Assembly: GCF_921293095.1 (NCBI RefSeq)
Contig: NW_025791658.1
Location: 6,448,001 to 6,512,000 of the forward strand
Direction: 5' to 3'
DNA length: 64,000 nt
DNA from: Ischnura elegans
Taxonomy: Eukaryota; Arthropoda; Insecta; Odonata; Coenagrionidae
Positions 57,521-64,000 of this stretch are shown piece after piece. Each line of letters opens with the position of its first letter. The stretch's first letter is position 1. Made by a program: the position numbers and the translations under genes. The notes beneath the pieces are model-generated. The model saw only the letters and a program-made list of their open reading frames with translations, did not search any database and was not told the origin of the DNA.

Positions 57521-57600
57521 GCCTTGATAGCTTAACTGGCTAAAGCACTCGACCGGAAATTGGGGTATCCGGGTTCGAATCCTGGGGGTCTATTCTGGTT
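57521..57600 (+). mobile_element. tRNA-derived SINE head
   Basis: The sequence has an A box (TAGCTTAACTGG, from 57528), a possible anticodon arm with GGA in the loop, and an exact B box (GGGTTCGAATCC, 57571-57582) with a paired T stem. The first seven bases do not pair with those after the T arm, so no acceptor stem forms and this is not a functional tRNA gene. It is best read as the pol III promoter head of a SINE; the body and tail are not clear. Confidence 0.6.
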
Positions 57601-57608
57601 CTTTCTGG

Positions 57609-58416
57609 CTATAGCAACAGCGATTTGTCGAAAAAAATTGGCGTACGGTGACTGAACTCATATTCTCGTTTGCATTCGTTAGCTATTTCGCCAAGAGCGA
57701 ATTTTGCTAGCGACGACAATGAACTCGCTCTAGCGACTCGGCGAAGGAATTGGTGAGAGAACGACTCGTGATTTAATTTCAGCCATACACCATTATTATG
57801 TAATATTTTTGATCCCAATTAGTTTAATTGTTATTCAAATGCTCGGCATACAGCCTGTGTGTTGTTTAACCCGTCTTGTCGTTCTACGTAATTCAATAAA
57901 TGGGATATTAAGTGGGTTATACCGTATCGGTGGCTACGGTTATACGCTACTAGATCCTTACAAGCCTCTCAACTTTGATAATAATCACCGTCCAATAAAT
58001 AATTGCCTATTTTGTGGACTGCAGTCGGAGATCGTGTGCTCAACCCCTGAAAATGTTGAAGTTATGCAATATTTGTGCCGAACGAGGCGTTTGTTATGAT
58101 TTGTGCCAGCCGAGAGGAAAGCTAGGAGGTGAAACAGGAGTGTAGGTTTATAAATCTATTATTACTTGGTTTTGCTGACTTCATCAATGAATTCAAAATG
58201 TGACGGTGTTTACGAAGACAGTTTGAATTAGAAGAACAGCCAAGTTTCGTATTGGCAATCGAAAGTGAGAAAAAGATCGTACCCACTATTTGCATTCTGA
58301 TTTACTAGCATGAGATGTAACTATATTGATGAGAATTCATAATTAATTGTGAGTATATATATTATGAAGTGATAGGGGGTAAGATGTTGAATGTTTTCGT
58401 TATGCCTTTTCCGAAG
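57609..58416. other. Spacer, nothing recognised
   Basis: About 800 bp left of the Copia element. A plus frame of 96 codons (57809-58099) is open but has no recognisable motif. Confidence 0.5.
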
Positions 58417-58421
58417 GATAT

Positions 58422-58705
58422 TGTTCAGGTTTCTCGGGTTAACAGATTTGAGTAAAACTTAATTGATTAAGTAATTGGGCTTTATTGCCAACAAAGAAAA
58501 TACATTCCCTTGCTACACACCATGGCCCCCTGGGCCCATGGTAACACACCAGGCTCACATACCAACACATACAGAGTGACTGCGAGAGACTGACTGAGTC
58601 TGGCTCTCCCGCCAACTAACGTGCGTAACCAACGTGCGCACACCAACGTGCGCATGCGCATCAACAGTTTTGCGCAATATAGATGTACCACACATATATC
58701 CAACA
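58422..58705 (-). repeat. 3' LTR of the Copia element
   Basis: A 284-bp direct repeat of 62708-62991, TG...CA. It includes repeated 'caacgtgcgcac' units near 58630-58650. Confidence 0.97.
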
Positions 58706-58734
58706 CACCTCCTTACATCTATATTGCACTTACA

Positions 58735-61700
58735 CTAATTCAAACCCAACACATTTCGAAAACTTTCAAACTTTTGACGACACAATGATTTAGTAAATAC
58801 ATCAGCAACATTATCCTCTGAATTTACCTTGACAATATCAATCATACCTTCCCTAACACATTCATGCACATAATGGTAGTGTACCTCAATATGCTTTGAA
58901 TTTTTAGTAAAATTACCATGCTTTGCAATATCAATTGCACCTGAATTATCTTCATAAACCTTCATTGGCTTTATTAATTGTACATCAAATGTACTCAATA
59001 ACTCTTTTATAAATTTTAATTCACTCACTGCTTCTGACAAAGCTACATACTCTGCAAAAGTTGAAGCTTTCGTCACAGACTTTTGCTTTTTCGATTTCCA
59101 ATATACAACATTCCCAAATAATCTTATAACATAACCTGTTGTGGATTTCCTATCCAAATAATCACCTGCCCAATCAGCATCAACATAACAATCAATAATA
59201 TTTGCACAATCATTCATTTTGTAACATAATTTCAAATCCTTTGTTAAAATTAAATATTTCAAAATTCTTAAAGCATACTTAAAATGCGTTTCATTATAAC
59301 AATTTTGATATCTACTTAAGTAATTAACGCTGAAACTTATGTCAGGCCTTGTAGCTGAACTTATATATAATAAGGCACCAATTAAATTTCTGAATTTAAT
59401 GTTTTTGTCACAGATATCCGCCTTCTCAATTTTTAAGTTTACTTCCATTGGTGTATTGTACAATTTACTATTTTCTAAATTATATTTCTTAACCAATGAT
59501 TCAATATACTTGGTTTGATTTAATTTCAATTCATGCTTGTGGGACTCATATTCAATGGTAATCCCAAGATACTCTTTAACTTTCCCAAGATCTTTCATTT
59601 TAAATTTTTCAGATAGTAAGACTTTAACTTTCTGTATTTCTTTCTTATTTGCACCACAAATTAATAAATCATCAACAAAAATTAATAAATAAATAGAATC
59701 TTTTCCATTTCTAAGAGAATATAAGCAGGAATCAATATCACTTCTTTTAAAACCTAAATTTGCCAAAAATTCATCAAGGCATTCATACCAAGCTCTTGGA
59801 CTTTCTCTTAAACCATATAAAGCTTTGAACAATTTACATACTCTTTTTGTACCATCTTCATAGCCTTTTGGTTGTTTAACATAAACTTCAGAAGTGACCT
59901 TGCCATTTAAAAAAGCAGTTTCCACATCCATTTGGTCAACTTCTAAACCCATCTGACAACAATATGACAAAAGAATTTTTAAAGTCTGCATTTTTGCTAC
60001 GGGAGAATAAATATCATCAATTTCATCGGTTTGCTGGAAACCTCTCACAACTAATCTGGCTTTATAAGTACCATCAGTTTTTTTTGTATACACCCATTTA
60101 ACATCTAAAACTTTATTTTTAATATTTTTGACCAATTTCCAAGTGTTATTTTTAATTAAACAATCAATCTCTTTATCCATTGCCTTTTTCCATAATTTAC
60201 TCTCGTTGGACTCAATCGCCTCCTCAAATGTATTTGGTACATCCGTTCTGCACATATTTACAAATATACCACTATTGTACACATAATAATCATCAAGTTT
60301 CTTAGGAGGATTCCTGTCTCGTTGAGATCTACGAATTTCAGCTTCCCTCTTAGTGTCTGACTCTAATGATTCATTTTCAGAACTATCGTTAATTTCATCT
60401 TTCAAATCACTGTTTTCATTGTCCTCATGATCAGATTCATTCTCATTTAATCCAATACATACAACATTTTCTTCTACAATATCTACATGCCGTGCTACTA
60501 TGACTGTACCATTTATTAGTACCCTGTATCCAACATTACTATAACCAATTAAAATACCCATATCTGCCTTTTTATCCCATTTTGAAGATCTTTTCTGTTC
60601 TGGAACTCTAACAAAAACAGTACTTCCGTACAAACGTAAATTGGAAACATCTGGTTTCTTACCGAAAAATATCTCATAGGGAGTTTTTCTTTCAATAGTA
60701 TTGGCTAATGTACGATTTTTCAAATACGTTGCAGTAAATATAATTTCTGGCCAATACCTCTTGTGCACATTTGCTTCTGCTAACAAACAACGCGCCATAT
60801 TCATTATGGTCCTGTTAAACCGTTCCGCTGTTCCATTCAGTTCATGTACATATGATGGACAATTGTTAATTACAATACCTCTCTCTCTGGTAAAATTATA
60901 AATGTCACCATTCAAATACTCCTTCCCATTATCACATCTCAAAAATTTTACCCTTTTACCTGTAAGATTTTCACATTCATTCACAAATTCAACAAGACAG
61001 TCAAACACTTCAGTTTTAGATTTCATCGTATAAACTTTAGCAATCTTACTATAATCATCAATGAAAGAAACAAAATATTTTTCACCTTTAAGACCTGTGG
61101 TTTGGAAAGGTCCACAAACATCAGTATGAACAATTTCTAAAATATCTTTTGCTCTGTTCCTATTATTCTTAAATGGAACATTACTCATTTTGTTTTCAAT
61201 ACATAATTTACATTTCAAAAAATCTGATTCAAGTTCACTCGGAATACCGTCCAGCAACTGATTTTTCACCAAAGTATTTAAATATTTAAAATTTACATGT
61301 CCCAATAAACGATGCCATTTTTCCTTTAGAGTCATAGAATCAACACTTTTATTTGCAACATTTACCAAAGTTCCTGATTTTACTTTGCTTTTCATAATGT
61401 ATAAACCATTCACTTCCAAAGCTACTGCTGTAACATTACCTTTAAAATCAATAATTTTGGTCATTTTGCCTTTAGAAACAATTGTATTACCCACAGTTAT
61501 TTTGCTGTAGCTAATCAGGTTTGATTGCATATCTTTAACATACAATACATTCTTCATATTAACTAAATTCTTCTTGCCAAATGCATCAAAATAACTTAAC
61601 ACATTTCCGATTTTTGTGGCTTTTAGAATTTCATTATTACCCAAATGAACATTTATGGGTTGCTTCAGAACAATACATTTATCAAAATATCTATCATCAT

Positions 61701-62646
61701 TAATGATGTGGTCTGTACAGCCACTATCAAGAAGCCACTTTATTTCATTACGATCTACATTACTTATCTCAGTGTTATGCACCGCACGATGAGCAACCGT
61801 TGTAAGCCATGCGCTGTATTCTTCATTCTTCTGTCCTTGGTCTGCGCATGCTCCGTGCCATACACCGCGCTGCCCGCGATGAAAGCTGCCACGCCCCCTT
61901 ACAAAGCCTCTTCTTCCGGATCCTTGTCTGCATCGTGATGAACGCCATGTGCCTCTGCTACTTGTCATTTGTCCACTACTTCTGCAATCTCTTCGTATAT
62001 GTCCCACTTCACCACATTGGAAGCATGTTCGCTCTTGCCTATTTCTATCCGCCGCGAATGCGTTGCTTTTCCTAGCCGAAGTCTCGCATCTTTGATTTTT
62101 CAACTCGGCCATTTGAATTTTATTCCTCACATAGTCAGCTGTTTGATCCTCTACTTTTAACGTGTCAATTAAATCACCAATGTAACTGTACGAGTCAGGC
62201 AACGTGTTCAACATATAATTTAATTTTTCCTTCTCTGAAACACTCGCGCCAGCGGTTTTCAACTCATTTACCAATTTTTCAAAGTCACTGAAAAATTTCG
62301 CCGAGTCACTGTAATCTCTAAGTCTCAGTCTTTCCAATTTATTTCTACACACAATCTGCAGTGCTGTTGACTCTTTCAGATATAAACTATCGAACTTCTT
62401 AATTATATCGTACGCCGTCGTTTTATCACATACAAATTCCAATTGCTTATTTGAAATAGCGCCGTATATATAGTTCATTGCCTTTAAATCATTTTCATCC
62501 CAATCCTCTTTGTCCGATGAAACTTTTCCTCTCATTATGACATTGTCACACTTTTTAAGTTTCAAAAATAATGTCACACGTTTCTTCCACATACCGTATT
62601 CTTCTCCGTCAAACACCGGTATAACCAAATCACCGTACTTCGCCAT
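58735..62646 (-). mobile_element. Copia gag-pol polyprotein frame
   Basis: A single 1303-codon frame. In order: a gag domain of the UBN2 type (GEEYGMWKKRVTLFLKLKK); a CCHC knuckle (CFQCGEVGHIRRDC, about residue 210); protease (LLDSGCTDH, about 308); integrase zinc region and core (HTDVCGPF, about 510; DNGKEYLN); reverse transcriptase (VDQMDVETAFLNG; FVDDLLI, about 1020); and RNase H (DADWAGD; KHIEVHYHYVHE, near the end). The order protease-integrase-RT-RNase H defines Copia. Length is normal for the family. Confidence 0.97.
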
Positions 62647-62707
62647 TTTACCGTCACTCGTACAACAACCAAGAAACCACCACGTGAACCACGGACTTCT
62701 GCTACCA

Positions 62708-62991
62708 TGTTCAGGTTTCTCGGGTTAACAGATTTGAGTAAAACTTAATTGATTAAGTAATTGGGCTTTATTGCCAACAAAGAAAATACATTCCCTTGCT
62801 ACACACCATGGCCCCCTGGGCCCATGGTAACACACCAGGCTCACATACCAACACATACAGAGTGACTGCGAGAGACTGACTGAGTCTGGCTCTCCCGCCA
62901 ACTAACGTGCGTAACCAACGTGCGCACACCAACGTGCGCATGCGCATCAACAGTTTTGCGCAATATAGATGTACCACACATATATCCAACA
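62708..62991 (-). repeat. 5' LTR of the Copia element
   Basis: This copy looks identical to the 3' LTR and is followed by gatat, the second half of the target duplication. Confidence 0.97.
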
Positions 62992-62996
62992 GATAT

Positions 62997-64000
62997 GTTT
63001 GTCAAAGTACTAAAATAAAAATTACAGGTCCATAACAATAATCCAATAGCAATATGTGGCGTACGGCTTGGTATTTCTTGGTGATAAATATATGGGAATG
63101 AGTGGGGCTAGTGAAAGATTGCGTGAAAAAGAAAGGAATTTGCACATTTCGTACGTAGTTTATAGTAGATACTGTTTGAGTTTTCCTTGGAAGTTGAGAA
63201 ATGCAAATTGATGCAGTCAATACAGCTCGTGTGGGTAAAAAAAGTAAGAATGACTGATTTGCTCACAAGATGGTTTGACATATTAATTATAAATGAACTC
63301 GTTTGGCAAATGAGCATTTAGAGTGTGGAAGTTTACTAATTATTGTAATTTTTGTGACTAAGTAATGACCTCTCATCCTTTTGATGAACCTTAAGCAAAA
63401 GAAGTCTTCCCTTCTATGCAAATTTTCTGTTCCAATGCATTGCCTTCAACGGAAAAATAGTAAATTCATAACCTAAGTGTTGTTCGTAGCCAAACACAGG
63501 TTATGTACTACTGTTAAAATCTCCTAGCAAATTATCTACCATGAAAAGTAGCTTCCGAGTCATAGAATCAGTGGTGCCTATCTAGATACCTCAGATTAAT
63601 ACATAAGAGTGCCAGTTTGGTTACCAATACTTAGTTATCTTATTTCAGGTTTGAATATTTTAATATAGTGAAAGTAAACAAAATGATACTTTATCCTGAA
63701 AAAGTTTGATTTTATTCCACATAATTGAGCCTTAATTCAAGGAGAGAATGTGGACCCTTACACCTGAAGAATCATAGAACATCAAAGCCAGATTAATCAA
63801 AGAAATACTATATTAAGTTTCTCAATCCTCGTCTGCTAATGGAATGTTTGAAACAATCAGAGTCAGTTGTATTTCTTATAATATTGAGCCAGCTGGAAAA
63901 TTGGGTGAAGCTGTTGTCCGTATACCTATGTATTTGCTAATGAGGCTGAATTTACAGGAAATGACTGCATTCACCACCCATTATTTTCCATGCTCATCAG
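62997..64000. other. Right edge, nothing recognised
   Basis: About 1 kb of AT-rich sequence with short frames only. The missing ZAD exons of gene B are not here; no CRLC-type motif was found on the minus strand. Confidence 0.5.

Larger units (their letters stand above)
58422..62991 (-). mobile_element. Copia (Ty1) element, looks whole, very young
   Basis: The 4570-bp element has 284-bp LTRs at 58422-58705 and 62708-62991, apparently identical, with TG...CA ends. It is flanked by the 5-bp target duplication gatat (58417-58421 and 62992-62996). A primer-binding site TGGTAGCAGAAGTCC lies directly inside the 5' LTR, and a purine tract (AAGGAGGTG) lies before the 3' LTR. One uninterrupted gag-pol frame fills the interior. 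Identical LTRs imply a very recent insertion. Confidence 0.97.

Noticed and set aside
57521-57600. Functional tRNA gene with GGA anticodon
   Set aside because: The D, anticodon and T arms are plausible but the acceptor stem does not pair, so a SINE head is the better reading.
57809-58099. 96-codon plus frame with several Cys residues, possible ZAD of gene B
   Set aside because: It is on the wrong strand for gene B, the cysteine spacing does not fit ZAD, and it has no splice context.

Overview
This is a stretch of a repeat-rich insect nuclear genome. The evidence is intron-bearing genes with GT..AG junctions, a ZAD zinc-finger gene (the ZAD domain is an arthropod speciality), and a mix of mariner, hAT, Transib, Ty3/gypsy, Copia and Penelope-like elements. 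The order of insect cannot be decided from the sequence.

The only host genes I can support are two tandem paralogues of a ZAD-C2H2 zinc-finger gene, both on the minus strand. Gene A (2132-12661) shows its first five coding exons: the two-exon ZAD domain, then three linker exons with SUMO-type motifs. Its zinc-finger exon should lie to the left of the window. Gene B (44611-55022) shows the matching three linker exons and a 490-residue terminal exon with one lone finger and a seven-finger array. Its ZAD exons should lie to the right, beyond 64 kb. Exon lengths, phases and much intron sequence agree, so this is an old segmental duplication. Gene B's finger array is closed by a stop codon, and decayed finger sequence continues past it, the nearest part in the same frame.

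Layout: 0.36-1.64 kb, a diverged tandem duplication. 2.1-12.7 kb, gene A, with a long-TIR transposon (4.5-6.2), a Copia fossil (7.2-8.1) and a TIR element with internal tandem repeats (9.6-11.9) in its introns. 13.9-33.4 kb, one Ty3/gypsy element that has been inserted into many times: a hAT (itself holding a mariner) in an LTR, a TTAA-flanked inverted-repeat element near the end of pol, a second and very young Ty3/gypsy element in pol, and a 3.5-kb TIR element at the gag-pol border. 34.0-35.05 kb, a probable solo LTR. 35.9-38.4 kb, a Transib transposon, the family related to RAG1. 39.2-42.9 kb, a transposon-like unit carrying THAP-like and DUF4806-like exons. 42.9-43.7 kb, a foldback MITE. 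43.9-55.0 kb, gene B, with a Penelope-like element in one intron. 55.1-57.6 kb, a TIR element, a small MITE and a tRNA-derived SINE. 58.4-63.0 kb, a Copia element that looks whole and has apparently identical LTRs.

The strongest leads are: the THAP/DUF4806 unit and its relative inside the 28.8-32.3 kb element, which share a gene but have different ends; the family of TIR elements with CYCARGTAAAAATWTTT-type ends; the zinc-finger array with its decayed tail; and the gypsy element with an extra LTR-leader segment inside one target-site duplication. All calls are by eye from the sequence, with no database search.
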